64,000 bases of DNA from Yinghuangia soli (GCF_021502675.1 NZ_JAKFHA010000007.1:116351-180350); one strand, 5' to 3'. Shown: positions 9,918 through 19,354, numbered from the stretch's first letter. Notes: generated by a model from the letters alone, not told the origin. Program-made: numbers and translations.

Positions 9918-11519
9918 GTGGTACACGCACGACCCCCGCACCGCCCGGCCCGCCGCACGTTCGGCAGGCTCCGCAAGCCGCTCCTCCTCCTCGCCGCCGC
10001 CGGCCTCGTCCTGACCGCGGGCTGCGGTTCGGACGGCGGCACGCCGCTGGCGGCCGGCACCCCCAGGCAGGGCGGCACGATGACCGTGCTGCTGCCCGGC
10101 GAGGCCCGCGGCCTCGACCCGTTCACGGCCAGCTACATCAACGTGACCGACGGAAACCGGATGGCCGCGCTGTACGACATGCTCGTGTGGACGAACCCGT
10201 CCACCGGCACCGTGCAGATGCAGCTCGCCGAGAACCTCGTGCCCACCGACGCCGTCGCCAAGACCTGGATGCTGACGCTGCGTCCGGACATCAGGTTCAG
10301 CGACGGCGAGCCGTTCGATGCACAAGCCGTCAAGACGAACTGGGACCGGCACGCGCAGCCGGAGTTCAAGTCGGAGCAGCTCGGCGCGGTGCTGGGCGTG
10401 ACCACCGAGGTCGTGGACGCCCGCAACCTGCGGATCACCCTGCCCAAGCCCAATGCGAACTTCGACCGCATGGTGGCCCGGCACCTCACCTTCATCGCCT
10501 CGCCCAAGGCGATAGCGGGCGGCAAGTCGGCCGAAGAGCCGGTGGGCGCGGGGCCGTTCGTGATGGCGCCGGGCGGTTGGGTCAAGGGCCAGTCCCTGAC
10601 GCTGGAACGCAACCCGCGCTACTGGAAGGCCAGTGCGCCGTACCTGGACCGGGTCGTCTTCAGGGTCGACCCGAACCCGGCGAACATGACGGCGGCCATC
10701 AAGAGCGGCGACGCGGACGTCTCGGTGACCGTGGACCCGCTGGTCGCCGCGGCTGCGCAGCGCGAGAACCTGGGCCGTGAGGCGGTCACCCTCTCGGGCG
10801 GCCAGATGCTCTCCTTCAACACCGCCAAGGGCCCGTTCGCGGACGCCGATGCGCGCCGCGCGACCGCCTACGCGCTCGACGGCGCGGCGATCAACCAGCA
10901 GATCTTCGACGGCACCGGCACGGTCGCCCGCGGCCTGTTCTCCGGCTCCAGCCAGCTGGCCAACGTGCAGTTGGCCGCGCCGGACAACAACCCCGCGGAA
11001 GCCGCCCGGCTGTTCGCGAAGGTGACCGCCGACGGCACCAAGCCGCTGACCGCCACGCTGGTCATCCCGAACACCCCGGCCACCGTCAAGATCGCGCAGT
11101 ACGTGCAGACCACGCTCGCCAAGTACCCGGGCGTCAAGCTGACCGTCGAGGCGCTCGACCTTCCCGCGTTCATCTACCGGTCCAACGTGGAACGCCGGTT
11201 CGACGTCAAGGTCGACCAGATCTGGATCGACGACCCCGAGCCGCGGCTGTACGGCTTCCTCAAGGGCGGCGACCCGGGCAACTGCTGCTTCTACAACAAC
11301 CCCCAGGTCGACGAAGCGCTGCAGCGCGGCCGCGTGGCGACCGACATCGGGACCCGGCGCGACGCCTACACGCAGGTGCAGCTGGCGCTCAACCGGGACA
11401 TGCCGCTGTGGGTGTACCAAGAGGCCGTCGCCGTAGGGGTTTTCTCGTCGAAAGTCACCGGTGTGCAGATGTTCAACGACGGCGTTTTTCTCTTCGACCG
11501 AATCGGCATGAAGCGGTGA
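9918..11519 (+). CDS. ABC transporter family-5 solute-binding lipoprotein 1
   Basis: Extracellular substrate receptor, 533 residues, SBP_bac_5 (peptide/opine/nickel) family. The signal peptide has an arginine-rich start (RPARRTFGRLRK), a hydrophobic core and the lipobox LTAGC, so lipid anchoring is expected. Family landmarks are GGTMTVLLPGEARGLDPF at the mature N-terminus, FSDGEPFDAQAVKTNWDRH, the hinge-region motif VGAGPFVM, and WIDDPEPRLYGF. It ends VTGVQMFNDGVFLFDRIGMK. The start is GTG 9918. It groups with receptors 2 and 3 by its TPRxGG(T/S)xTxxLPG(E/D)A N-terminus. It presumably delivers ligand to the permease pair upstream. The ligand is unknown. Confidence 0.9.
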   Translation: MVHARPPHRPARRTFGRLRKPLLLLAAAGLVLTAGCGSDGGTPLAAGTPRQGGTMTVLLPGEARGLDPFTASYINVTDGNRMAALYDMLVWTNPSTGTVQMQLAENLVPTDAVAKTWMLTLRPDIRFSDGEPFDAQAVKTNWDRHAQPEFKSEQLGAVLGVTTEVVDARNLRITLPKPNANFDRMVARHLTFIASPKAIAGGKSAEEPVGAGPFVMAPGGWVKGQSLTLERNPRYWKASAPYLDRVVFRVDPNPANMTAAIKSGDADVSVTVDPLVAAAAQRENLGREAVTLSGGQMLSFNTAKGPFADADARRATAYALDGAAINQQIFDGTGTVARGLFSGSSQLANVQLAAPDNNPAEAARLFAKVTADGTKPLTATLVIPNTPATVKIAQYVQTTLAKYPGVKLTVEALDLPAFIYRSNVERRFDVKVDQIWIDDPEPRLYGFLKGGDPGNCCFYNNPQVDEALQRGRVATDIGTRRDAYTQVQLALNRDMPLWVYQEAVAVGVFSSKVTGVQMFNDGVFLFDRIGMKR

Positions 11520-11858
11520 CCGCATCGGATACCGCCCGGACCGAGATGGACCGCACCGACGACAAGCAGTAGAAAGGGGCAGCCCCGAGGACCGCAGAGA
11601 AGCCGGACGACGCATGCCGCGCGCCGCCCGGCCCCCTGTACCCGCGGAGCGGGGGGCCGGCCCACGGCGGGCACCGCGGCACGACCGGGCTCCTCCGTAC
11701 CGTCCGTACCGGAGCCCGGCAGCACGAAGCACGGAACCAAGCACAGCCGAACCACGCACAATCCGGAGCCTCTTCGGCCGTCCATCCCCCCGACGGAAGT
11801 CCGCAGAGGCCTCGGCCCCGCGCACCACCGCCGCCCGCTGCAACGGACGGCCCGTCAG
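11520..11858 (+). other. Intergenic region between binding-protein genes 1 and 2
   Basis: The 339 bp have no recognisable gene. An inverted repeat with a 9-bp GC stem (11628-11636 with 11652-11660) may be a terminator for gene 1. The rest is C-rich. No promoter hexamers stand out. Confidence 0.4.
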
Positions 11859-13511
11859 GTGAAGGTTGGCCCGTCAGTGACTCGTACTTCCCGCGACACC
11901 CGAATACCCCTTTTTCCCCGGCGGAATACCTCGTTCCGCCGGGGCCGTCTCCTCGCCGCCACCGCCGCCCTGGGCATCCTCCTTGCCGGGTGCGGCACGT
12001 CCGACGAATCGCCGCCTTCCCCCGCGGGGACCCCGCGCAAGGGCGGATCACTCACCATCACCCTGCCCGGCGACGCGGCGAGCTTCGACCCGGCGCAGAC
12101 CTCGTTCGTCAACGTCGCGGACGGCAGCCGCATGTCGGCCGTCTACGACTCCCTGGTGTGGACCGACCCGGCCACCGGGACGGTCCAGCCGAAGATCGCC
12201 GAGAGCCTGGTCCCGGTCGGCGCGCTGGCCGACAAGTGGGAGCTGCGCATCCGGCCGGGCATCAAGTTCACCGACGGCACGCCGTACGACGCCGCCGCGG
12301 TCAAGGCGAACTGGGCCCGGCACGCCGACTTCACACTGAAGTCGTTCCAGTTCCCGGCGGCGTTCACCATCGACCACGGGCAGACCACGGTGGACCCCGC
12401 GGACCCGCTGCGGCTGCTCATCACGCTCAAGGGCCGGAACGCGAACTTCGACCGCCTGGTCGCGCGCAATCTGTCCTTCATCGTCTCCCCCGAGGCGCTC
12501 AAGCCGGAGAATGTGCAGAAGCTGCGCACCACTCCGGTGGGCGCCGGCCCGTTCCTGCTGACCGAGTGGAAGCAGGGCGAGTCCCAGCGCTACGTCCGGA
12601 ACCAGAACTACTGGCAGAAGGACAAGGGGCTCCCCTACCTCGACGAGGTGGTCATCCGGGTCGACATCGACGTCAAGCGCAGCGTCGACGGGATCGGGAA
12701 GTCCTCCGACCTGATGCTCACCGTCGACCCGGAGAACATCAAGGCCGGCAAGGACCGCGGCCTGGGCGTCGAGGCGCTGCAGCTGAACGGCGGCGCGATG
12801 GTGCTGTTCAACACCAAGGTCGGGCCGTTCTCCGACGTGAAGGCGCGCCGCGCCATGGTGCTTTCGCTGAGCAGCGCGGAGATCAATGAGCGCTTCTACA
12901 ACAGCACCGGTACACCTGCCAAGGGCATCTTCAGCTCGTCCTCGCCGCTCGCCAGCGTCCAGCTGTCGGCGCCCGAGAACGACCCCGAGACGGCCCGCAA
13001 GCTCTGGAACGAGATCACCGCGAACGGCACCAAGCCGTTCGAGTTCCGCTACATCAGCCCGTCCGCACCCACCACCGTGGACGTGGCCCGGTTCATCCAG
13101 CAGAAGCTGAGCGCCTACCCCGGCGTGAAGATGACCATCGAACAGGTGGACATCCCCACCTACATCAAGACCGTGCGCAAGGGCCTGCCCTGGGACGCGG
13201 CCGTCGGCCAGCAGTGGATCGACGACCCGGAGCCCGGTATCTGGGACACGATCCACAGCCAGAGCCTGGCCAACTCCTCCGGCTACGAAAGCCCGGAGGT
13301 CGACAAGTCCCTGGCCGCCGCGCGCCTGCAGACCGACACCGACGCCCGTCGGGACTACTACACGCAGGTGCAGATGCGGCTCAACCAGGACCTGCCCTTC
13401 TGGGTTTACCAGGAGGCCGCCGCGGCCGCCTTGTACACCTCGAAGGTCACCGGCCTCGAACTGTTCAACGACGGACTCATCCACTGGGACGTCATCGGAC
13501 TGCGCCGGTAG
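11859..13511 (+). CDS. ABC transporter family-5 solute-binding lipoprotein 2
   Basis: Receptor of the SBP_bac_5 family, 550 residues from GTG 11859. An in-frame GTG at 11877, with AAGG 11 nt upstream, is an equally possible start. Signal peptide with arginines (RRGRLLAATAALG) and lipobox LLAGC. The body shares TPRKGGSLTITLPGDAASFDP, FTDGTPYDAAAVKANW, VGAGPFLLTEW and WIDDPEPGIWDT with its neighbours, and it ends FNDGLIHWDVIGLRR. It differs from receptor 1 in the middle domain (a VRVDIDVKRSVD-type insert region), consistent with a changed pocket. It is second in the tandem array of six. Confidence 0.9.
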   Translation: MKVGPSVTRTSRDTRIPLFPRRNTSFRRGRLLAATAALGILLAGCGTSDESPPSPAGTPRKGGSLTITLPGDAASFDPAQTSFVNVADGSRMSAVYDSLVWTDPATGTVQPKIAESLVPVGALADKWELRIRPGIKFTDGTPYDAAAVKANWARHADFTLKSFQFPAAFTIDHGQTTVDPADPLRLLITLKGRNANFDRLVARNLSFIVSPEALKPENVQKLRTTPVGAGPFLLTEWKQGESQRYVRNQNYWQKDKGLPYLDEVVIRVDIDVKRSVDGIGKSSDLMLTVDPENIKAGKDRGLGVEALQLNGGAMVLFNTKVGPFSDVKARRAMVLSLSSAEINERFYNSTGTPAKGIFSSSSPLASVQLSAPENDPETARKLWNEITANGTKPFEFRYISPSAPTTVDVARFIQQKLSAYPGVKMTIEQVDIPTYIKTVRKGLPWDAAVGQQWIDDPEPGIWDTIHSQSLANSSGYESPEVDKSLAAARLQTDTDARRDYYTQVQMRLNQDLPFWVYQEAAAAALYTSKVTGLELFNDGLIHWDVIGLRR

Positions 13512-13572
13512 TCCTGGGCGCACGGCTTCGCACCACCGCACCGCGAGCACTTCCTGCACGACGAGCACCAGA

Positions 13573-13600
13573 CCCCGCGCGCCCGCAAGGGCGCGCGGGG
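13573..13600 (+). terminator. Hairpin between binding-protein genes 2 and 3
   Basis: A perfect 12-bp GC stem (13573-13584 with 13589-13600) closed by a GCAA tetraloop sits 60 nt after the stop of gene 2 and 55 nt before gene 3. It may terminate or partly attenuate transcription into gene 3. Confidence 0.6.
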
Positions 13601-13654
13601 CCGCAAGGCGCACATCCGCAGCAAGGCCACGACACAGGTGGAGGTCAGAAGTCC

Positions 13655-15271
13655 GTGATTCGGCACGACCGTAAATGGGGGACGCGCAGGCGAAGAAGCC
13701 TGCGGACGATGCGGATCGGCTGCCTCGCGGCCGTGCTCGCGGTCCTGGCCGCGTGTTCACCATCGACCGGAACAGCCCCCGACCCGAACGGAACACCGCG
13801 GAAGGGGGGGACGATGACCATGCTGCTGCCCGGCGACGCCCGCGGTCTCGACCCCTACACCGCAAGTGCGAGCAACGTCGCGGACGGCAGCCGCCTGTCC
13901 GCGCTGTACGACGTGCTGGTGTGGAGCGACCCGGCCACCGGGACCATCCAGCCCCAGATGGCGGAATCGCTGGCCCCCGAGGGGGATGCGAGCAACTGGC
14001 TGCTCACGCTGCGGCCGGGCATCAAGTTCACCGACGGCGCCGACCTGGACGCCCAGGCCGTGCAGCGCGCGTGGCAGAAGCACCTGGACGCGAAGCTGCG
14101 CTCGGTGGGCGCCACGGCCCTCATCGGCGTCACCCTCACGGTCGAGGACAAGCTCCGGCTGCGCATCAAGCTGCCCGCGCCGAACGCCAACTTCGACCGC
14201 ATGGTCGCCCGGCTCCTCAACTTCATCCCGTCGCCGAACACCCTCGAACCGGCCGCGCTGGAAGCGTCGAAGCGCCAGCCGGTCGGCGCGGGACCGTACA
14301 AGTTGCGCGAGTGGGTCGCAGGTTCCCACATGACGCTGGACCGCAACCCCGGCTACTGGCAGGCCGGCGCGGGCAAGCCGCACCTGGACACGGTGGTCTT
14401 CAGGGTGAACGCCGACACTCCCGCGGCCACCCGGATGATCGATGCGGGCGATGCCGACATCACGGTGAGCACCGACATGCTGCTCATCGAGGAGGCCCGG
14501 GACCGCGGCCTGTCGGTGGGCGACATCCCGCTGAACGGCGGTCTCATGATCGTCTTCAACATGCGGGCCGACGAGGCGTTCGCCAACCCGGACCTGCGGC
14601 GCGCCGTGGTGCTGTCGCTGAACTCGCTGGAGATCGACAAGCGCTTCTACAACGGCATCGGCGCACCCGCCAAGGGCATCTTCGACTCGTCCTCGCCGCT
14701 GGCCAACGTCCTTCTCGCCTCGCCGGAGAACGACCCGGTGGAAGCCGCCACGCTGTTCGCGAAGGCCACCCAGAACGGCCGCAAGCCGCTCAGCCTGACG
14801 TACGTCGTGCCGCGCAGCCCCAAGGCCGAGACCATCGCGGCGTACATCAAGAGCCGGGTCGAGGAGACGTCCAAGAACACCGTGACCATGAACGTCGCGG
14901 TCGAGGACATCCCGAACTTCATCAAGCGCACGTCGCTCGATGCGAACTTCGATGCCGCGGTCTTCCAGCTGTGGGCCGACGACCCGGAGCCCGGGCTCTA
15001 CCAGTTCCTGCATTCCAAGGCCATGTACAGCAACGTCATGGGCTACAACAGCCCGCTCGTCGACCAGGCGCTGACCGAGGCGCGGAACACCAGCGACCAG
15101 GAGCAGCGCGCCCAGGCGTACACGAAGGTCCAGGTGCAGCTCAACAAGGACCTGCCGTTCTACGTGTACCAGGAAGCGGTCGCCGCGTACGTCTGCGCTC
15201 CGCGGGTCACCGGCCTGCAGCTGTTCAACGACGGCGTGCTGCTGTTCGACCGGATCGGGATGCGGAAGTGA
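13655..15271 (+). CDS. ABC transporter family-5 solute-binding lipoprotein 3
   Basis: Receptor of 538 residues. The GTG at 13655 is preceded by GTGGAGGTC 10-15 nt upstream. An in-frame ATG 18 codons later (MRIGCLAAVLAVLAAC) is an alternative. The N-terminus is strongly basic (TRRRRSLRT), then a hydrophobic stretch and lipobox LAAC. Landmarks are TPRKGGTMTMLLPGDARGLD, nearly identical to receptor 1, then FTDGADLDAQAVQRAW, VGAGPYKLREW, WADDPEPGLYQF, and the end LFNDGVLLFDRIGMRK. It clearly belongs to the subgroup of receptors 1-3. The ligand is unknown. Confidence 0.9.
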   Translation: MIRHDRKWGTRRRRSLRTMRIGCLAAVLAVLAACSPSTGTAPDPNGTPRKGGTMTMLLPGDARGLDPYTASASNVADGSRLSALYDVLVWSDPATGTIQPQMAESLAPEGDASNWLLTLRPGIKFTDGADLDAQAVQRAWQKHLDAKLRSVGATALIGVTLTVEDKLRLRIKLPAPNANFDRMVARLLNFIPSPNTLEPAALEASKRQPVGAGPYKLREWVAGSHMTLDRNPGYWQAGAGKPHLDTVVFRVNADTPAATRMIDAGDADITVSTDMLLIEEARDRGLSVGDIPLNGGLMIVFNMRADEAFANPDLRRAVVLSLNSLEIDKRFYNGIGAPAKGIFDSSSPLANVLLASPENDPVEAATLFAKATQNGRKPLSLTYVVPRSPKAETIAAYIKSRVEETSKNTVTMNVAVEDIPNFIKRTSLDANFDAAVFQLWADDPEPGLYQFLHSKAMYSNVMGYNSPLVDQALTEARNTSDQEQRAQAYTKVQVQLNKDLPFYVYQEAVAAYVCAPRVTGLQLFNDGVLLFDRIGMRK

Positions 15272-15423
15272 CCCGGCGGCGCGGTGTGCCCGCCCGCGGA
15301 AAGGACGAGGCCGTGACGTAGCCGGCCCCACGCGCCTGTGAGGCGCCCTTGTGCCGGCGGCCCGCCGGAACACCACCCGCTGCGCCGGATGCCCGGCCGG
15401 CGGGTGCCGTGCGGGCCGCCAGG

Positions 15424-15445
15424 GCGCCGGCCTGTCGGCCGGCGC
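15424..15445 (+). terminator. Hairpin upstream of binding-protein gene 4
   Basis: A 9-bp stem (15424-15432 with 15437-15445) and TGTC loop, 27 nt before the start of gene 4. It could terminate gene 3 or lie in the leader of gene 4. Confidence 0.4.
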
Positions 15446-15472
15446 AGTCCCTATGTGACCTGGAGGAGTCGC

Positions 15473-17023
15473 ATGCGGAAGAACCACATGAAGAAGGCGG
15501 CCGCACTGGCCGCTGCCGGGGCCTTGGCCCTGGGACTGAGCGGCTGCGGCGACAGCGACGACGGCGGTTCGGGAGCGAAGGGCGGGGACAAGTCCCTGAC
15601 CATCCTGGCCGTGTCGGACGCCCGTCAGTTCGAGCCGTTCCACGCCACCTACGCGGCGGTCACCGACCTCAACCGCATGCTGGCCGTGTACGACGCGCTG
15701 TTCTACACCGACAACGGCACCAACAAGATCGTCCCGCACATCGGCGAGAGCCTGACCACGGACGACGGCGGCGCCACCTGGACCCTGAAGATCAAGTCCG
15801 GGGTGAAGTTCAGCGACGGCACGGACTACAACGCCGAGGCCGTCAAGGCCAACTGGGACATGCACGCCAAGAAGGAGACCGGCAGCTACCACATAGCCGC
15901 CGCGGCGAGCCTGACCAGTGAGGTCGTCGACCCGCTGACCCTGCGCATCAAGCCGCTGGCGCCGAACGCCAATCTGGACCGGCTGATCGCGCTGGAGCTC
16001 ACCTACATCGCCTCGCCCAAGTCGCTGGCCGAGGACCCGAAGGGCGAGAAGCCGGTGGGTGCGGGGCCGTTCCTGCTCAAGCAGTGGGACAAGGGCTCGC
16101 AGATGGTGTTCGAGAAGAACCCGACGTACTGGCAGGGCGCCGGCAAGCCGGCCCTGGACAAGCTGGTCATCAAGGTGCTGCCGGACATCGCCCAGCAGCT
16201 CAACACCGTCAAGGCGGGCGGCGCCGACGCGTTCTTCACCATCGACCCGGAGAAGACCGCGAACGCCAAGAAGGACGGCCTCGCGCTCACCCCGTTCACG
16301 CTGGACGGCGGCCAGATGATGGCCTTCAACAGCACGAAGCCGCCCTTCGACGACCCGCGGGCCCGCCAGGCGGTCGCACTGGCCCTGGACCCCGCGAACC
16401 TGAACGAGACGGTCTTCGGGGGCACCGCCGTGCCCGCGAAGGGCATCTTCAACTCCAAGGACCGCTTCTTCGACGCGTCCGCGGTGCAGCCGGCCCCCGA
16501 CAAGGCGGCCGCGCAGCAGCTCTTCGACACGCTGGCGGCCGAGGGCAAGCCGGTGAAGTTCACCTACCTGGTGCCGGACAACCCGGCGTCCAACAAGACC
16601 GCCGAGTACACCATGACGGCGCTCAACGGGTTCAAGGGTGTCGAGGTCAAGCTCGAGAAGATCGACGTCAAGCAGTACACGAACAAGCTGAACATCCAGC
16701 GCGACTACCAGGCCGCGCTGTACCAGGTCTGGGCCAGCGACCCAGAGCCCATCATGTTCAAGCTGCTGATGTCGAAGAGCCCGGAGAACTTCATGGGCTA
16801 CAAGAACGAGGTCGTGGACCAGGCGCTGCTGGCCGGCCGGGCGAGCGCCGACGAGGCGGTGCGCAAGACCGCGTACGCGCAGCTGCAGAAGGCGCTGGTC
16901 ACCGACTTCCCGGTGGTCGCGTACCAGGAGGCGGTCACAGTCATCGTGGCCGGTCCGAAGGTCACCGGCATCGTCGGCGTCCAGGACGGCGGCATGCTGA
17001 TGGACCGGGTCACCAAGTCCTGA
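15473..17023 (+). CDS. ABC transporter family-5 solute-binding lipoprotein 4
   Basis: Receptor of 516 residues. ATG 15473 has GGAGGAG at the right distance. The signal peptide MRKNHMKKAAALAAAGALAL ends in lipobox LSGC. The mature N-terminus lacks the TPRKGG segment of receptors 1-3 and begins KSLTILAVSDARQFEPFHAT, like receptors 5 and 6. Other landmarks are FSDGTDYNAEAVKANWDMH, VGAGPFLLKQWDKGSQMVF, PAKGIFNSKDRF and WASDPEPIMFKLLMSKS. The C-terminus is the most diverged of the six (VGVQDGGMLMDRVTKS). It is the bridge between the two subgroups. A strong hairpin follows at 17030-17076. Confidence 0.9.
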   Translation: MRKNHMKKAAALAAAGALALGLSGCGDSDDGGSGAKGGDKSLTILAVSDARQFEPFHATYAAVTDLNRMLAVYDALFYTDNGTNKIVPHIGESLTTDDGGATWTLKIKSGVKFSDGTDYNAEAVKANWDMHAKKETGSYHIAAAASLTSEVVDPLTLRIKPLAPNANLDRLIALELTYIASPKSLAEDPKGEKPVGAGPFLLKQWDKGSQMVFEKNPTYWQGAGKPALDKLVIKVLPDIAQQLNTVKAGGADAFFTIDPEKTANAKKDGLALTPFTLDGGQMMAFNSTKPPFDDPRARQAVALALDPANLNETVFGGTAVPAKGIFNSKDRFFDASAVQPAPDKAAAQQLFDTLAAEGKPVKFTYLVPDNPASNKTAEYTMTALNGFKGVEVKLEKIDVKQYTNKLNIQRDYQAALYQVWASDPEPIMFKLLMSKSPENFMGYKNEVVDQALLAGRASADEAVRKTAYAQLQKALVTDFPVVAYQEAVTVIVAGPKVTGIVGVQDGGMLMDRVTKS

Positions 17024-17029
17024 CCCACG

Positions 17030-17076
17030 GGTGCCGCGGAGCCCTCCGGCCGCTTGCCGCAGGGCTCCGCGGCACC
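17030..17076 (+). terminator. Terminator after binding-protein gene 4
   Basis: A perfect 16-bp GC-rich stem (17030-17045 with 17061-17076) with a 15-nt loop begins 7 nt after the stop of gene 4. It suggests that genes 5 and 6 are transcribed from their own promoters. Confidence 0.75.
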
Positions 17077-17125
17077 ACCCGCTACTGCGCGTGCCGTTGA
17101 TCAGTGGCACATCCGAATCTGACGA

Positions 17126-17180
17126 TGTAACAGATTCGCGTCGCGGCGTGTCTTCACCGCATCCGCCGCCTACGGTGGCC
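17126..17180 (+). promoter_or_regulatory. Conserved upstream element of binding-protein gene 5
   Basis: TGTAACAGAT at 17126-17135 and TACGGTGGCC at 17171-17180, 45 nt apart start to start. The same pair, 46 nt apart, lies before gene 6. TGTAACA is itself palindromic around its central A. It may be a promoter with its start region, or an operator. Confidence 0.5.
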
Positions 17181-17382
17181 GGACATCACCACGCACCACC
17201 TGCACATCGGTACCTCTGCACACCCGCACGTTCGTACTTCCGCACGACCGCACTGCACACCCAGCACACCTTGCACACGCTCCATCCCCCAGGCCGCCCC
17301 GGCGGCCCGGGAACCGCACGGCAGCACGATCAGGCCGGCCCCTGTCCGGCCGCCACGTACTCGCCAGGAGGAGGCAAGAACG

Positions 17383-18999
17383 GTGTCAGCACGACGTACG
17401 GCACGACCCGGGTTCGGCAAGTCGGCCCGCCGCCGCGGCAGCGGTGTCGTCGCGGCCCTGGTGGCCTTGGGGCTCGCGGCCACCGCATGCAGCGAGGACA
17501 AGAAGGACAAGGAGCCCGCGCCCCCGAACCAGGGGGCCACCGCCGAGGCGAAGCCCGGCGGCACCTTGCGGATGCTCGCGGTGCAGGACTCCGCGCGGCT
17601 CGACCCCTTCGGCACGTCCAATGTCGCGGTCGCGGACGAGCCGCGCCTCGCGGCCTTGTACGACCCGCTGTTCTACATCGACGGGAAGAGCAAGAAGGTC
17701 GCGGCCCACCTGGGCGAATCGCTTGCCACCACCGACAACGGCGCCAGTTGGACCATGAAGCTGCGGCCGGGCGTGCAGTTCAGCGACGGCACGCCCTTCA
17801 ATGCCGAAGCGGTCAAGAAGAACTACGACATGCACGCCAACTTCGCGACCAGGTCCGTGCACATCGGCGCGGCGGCCACGTTCAAGACCGAGGTCGTCGA
17901 CCCGCTGACACTGAAGCTCACCCCGCAGGGCGCGCCCAACCCCAACCTGGACCGCGCCATCGCGATCGAACTGCCGTACATCGAGGCGCCGTCGGCGCTC
18001 GACAAGGGTGCGGAGACGTACCAGGGCAGCCCGGTCGGCGCCGGACCGTTCATGCTCAAGAGCTGGACGCGCGGCTCCGAGCAGGTCTTCGTCAAGAACC
18101 CGAACTACTGGCAGAAGGACAAGGGCCTGCCCAAGCTGGACGGGTTCTCGGTCAAGCTGCTGGCCGACATCCAGCAGCAGTTCGCGAGCGTTAAGTCCGG
18201 GCAGGCCGACCTGTTCGTCAGCTCGGACCAGAAGCTCCTGGAGAAGGCCCGCAAGGAGCTCAACGCGTCGGAGTTCAAGACCGACGGCGGCCAGATGATG
18301 CAGTTCAACATGAAGAAGCCGCCGTTCGACGACATCCGGGCGCGCAAGGCGGTCACGCTGGCGCTGAACCCCGCGGACATCCCGGCCACGCTCGACAACG
18401 GCTATGTGCCGGCCAAGGGATTCTTCAACGCGGCCGGCGTGTTCGCCGACCCGAACATCTCCCAGGCGGCGCAGAACACCGCCGAGGCGCAGCGGCTGTT
18501 CGACGAACTGGCGAACGAGGGCAAGAAGCTCGAATTCTCCTACCTGGTGCCGCTCAACCCGTCGTCGCAGAAGGTCGCCGAGTTCATGCAGAGCCGGCTG
18601 CGCACCTTCAAGAACGTCAACATGACGATCGACGCGGTGGAGATCGGCCAGTACATCCAGAAGTACGCGATCAGCCGCGAGTTCCAGGGCATGCTCTTCC
18701 AGCAGTGGGTGGTCGACCCCGAGCCGACCCTCTACAGCTCGCTGTACTCCAAGAGCATGTTCAACGTCATCGGCTGGAACAGCCCGGCCGCCGACGCCGC
18801 GCTCGACAAGGGCCGGCAGAGCTCGGACCCCGCGGTCCGCAAGCAGGCCTACTCCGAGCTGCAGAAGGCGCTCGTGGACGAGCTGCCCATGTGGGTGTAC
18901 GCGGAGTCCTCGAACGGGCCGATCTTCAACGACAAGGTGACCGGCATCGAGCACTACAACTCGGGCGTCATGTTCATGGACCGGATCGGCTTCAAGTAG
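17383..18999 (+). CDS. ABC transporter family-5 solute-binding lipoprotein 5
   Basis: Receptor of 538 residues from GTG 17383 with a strong AGGAGGAGG site. The signal peptide is MSARRTARPGFGKSARRR followed by a hydrophobic core and lipobox ATAC. Mature landmarks are LRMLAVQDSARLDPF, VAVADEPRLAALYDPLFYID, FSDGTPFNAEAVKKNYDMH, VGAGPFMLKSWTRGSEQVFV and KPPFDDIRARKAVTLALNP. It is very close to receptor 6 through most of its length, including identical stretches such as NPNYWQKDKGLPK. It ends HYNSGVMFMDRIGFK. Recent duplication with gene 6 is evident. Confidence 0.92.
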   Translation: MSARRTARPGFGKSARRRGSGVVAALVALGLAATACSEDKKDKEPAPPNQGATAEAKPGGTLRMLAVQDSARLDPFGTSNVAVADEPRLAALYDPLFYIDGKSKKVAAHLGESLATTDNGASWTMKLRPGVQFSDGTPFNAEAVKKNYDMHANFATRSVHIGAAATFKTEVVDPLTLKLTPQGAPNPNLDRAIAIELPYIEAPSALDKGAETYQGSPVGAGPFMLKSWTRGSEQVFVKNPNYWQKDKGLPKLDGFSVKLLADIQQQFASVKSGQADLFVSSDQKLLEKARKELNASEFKTDGGQMMQFNMKKPPFDDIRARKAVTLALNPADIPATLDNGYVPAKGFFNAAGVFADPNISQAAQNTAEAQRLFDELANEGKKLEFSYLVPLNPSSQKVAEFMQSRLRTFKNVNMTIDAVEIGQYIQKYAISREFQGMLFQQWVVDPEPTLYSSLYSKSMFNVIGWNSPAADAALDKGRQSSDPAVRKQAYSELQKALVDELPMWVYAESSNGPIFNDKVTGIEHYNSGVMFMDRIGFK

Positions 19000-19074
19000 G
19001 CCGGCCCCGCCCCGCACCCCCGCGGCCCCGGCCGCACCGCGGGAACTGACGAGGCGTCACCTCGGGTGACCGCG

Positions 19075-19105
19075 CAGCGCCCCTCCGTCGAACGGAGGGG
19101 CGCTG
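19075..19105 (+). terminator. Terminator after binding-protein gene 5
   Basis: A perfect 14-bp stem (19075-19088 with 19092-19105) with a CGA loop, about 75 nt after the stop of gene 5. Confidence 0.85.
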
Positions 19106-19133
19106 CTGCATGTCCGGGAAACGACAAAGAAAC

Positions 19134-19196
19134 TTGACTGTGTAACAGATCGGCTTCGGATGCGTGCATGTTGGGGCAACTGCTCTTACGGTGGCC
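19134..19196 (+). promoter_or_regulatory. Conserved upstream element / promoter of binding-protein gene 6
   Basis: TTGACT at 19134-19139 overlaps the start of TGTAACAGAT (19141-19150); TACGGTGGCC follows at 19187-19196. The matching elements before gene 5 have CTGACG in place of TTGACT. No clear TATAAT-like -10 is present at 17-18 nt, so an alternative sigma factor or activator-dependent promoter is possible. Confidence 0.5.
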
Positions 19197-19257
19197 CCCA
19201 GCGCACAAGATCCGTGATCTGTCGCACACGTGTGGGGGGCGGCGCTTCGCCGGCTCA

Positions 19258-19354
19258 TGACCCGCTCGACCAGCACAATCTGCACGACCTGCACAACCTG
19301 CTCGACTGCTCGATCTGTACGACTGCTCGACCTGTACGACCTGCACGGCCAAGG
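19258..19354 (+). repeat. 9-nt degenerate tandem repeats in the gene 6 leader
   Basis: Units of the form CTG(C/T)(A/T)C(A/G)AC, such as CTGCACGAC, CTGCACAAC, CTGCTCGAC and CTGTACGAC, recur about nine times with small slips. The array lies between the conserved promoter element and the ribosome binding site. The strand is strikingly poor in G for this genome. Confidence 0.65.

Larger units (their letters stand above)
17024..17382 (+). other. Leader region of binding-protein gene 5
   Basis: The 359 bp hold the gene 4 terminator, then the element TGTAACAGAT (17126-17135) with TACGGTGGCC (17171-17180), then about 160 nt of G-poor, CAC-rich DNA, then AGGAGGAGG before the gene 5 GTG. Both elements and the last 50 bp recur upstream of gene 6. 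Confidence 0.55.
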
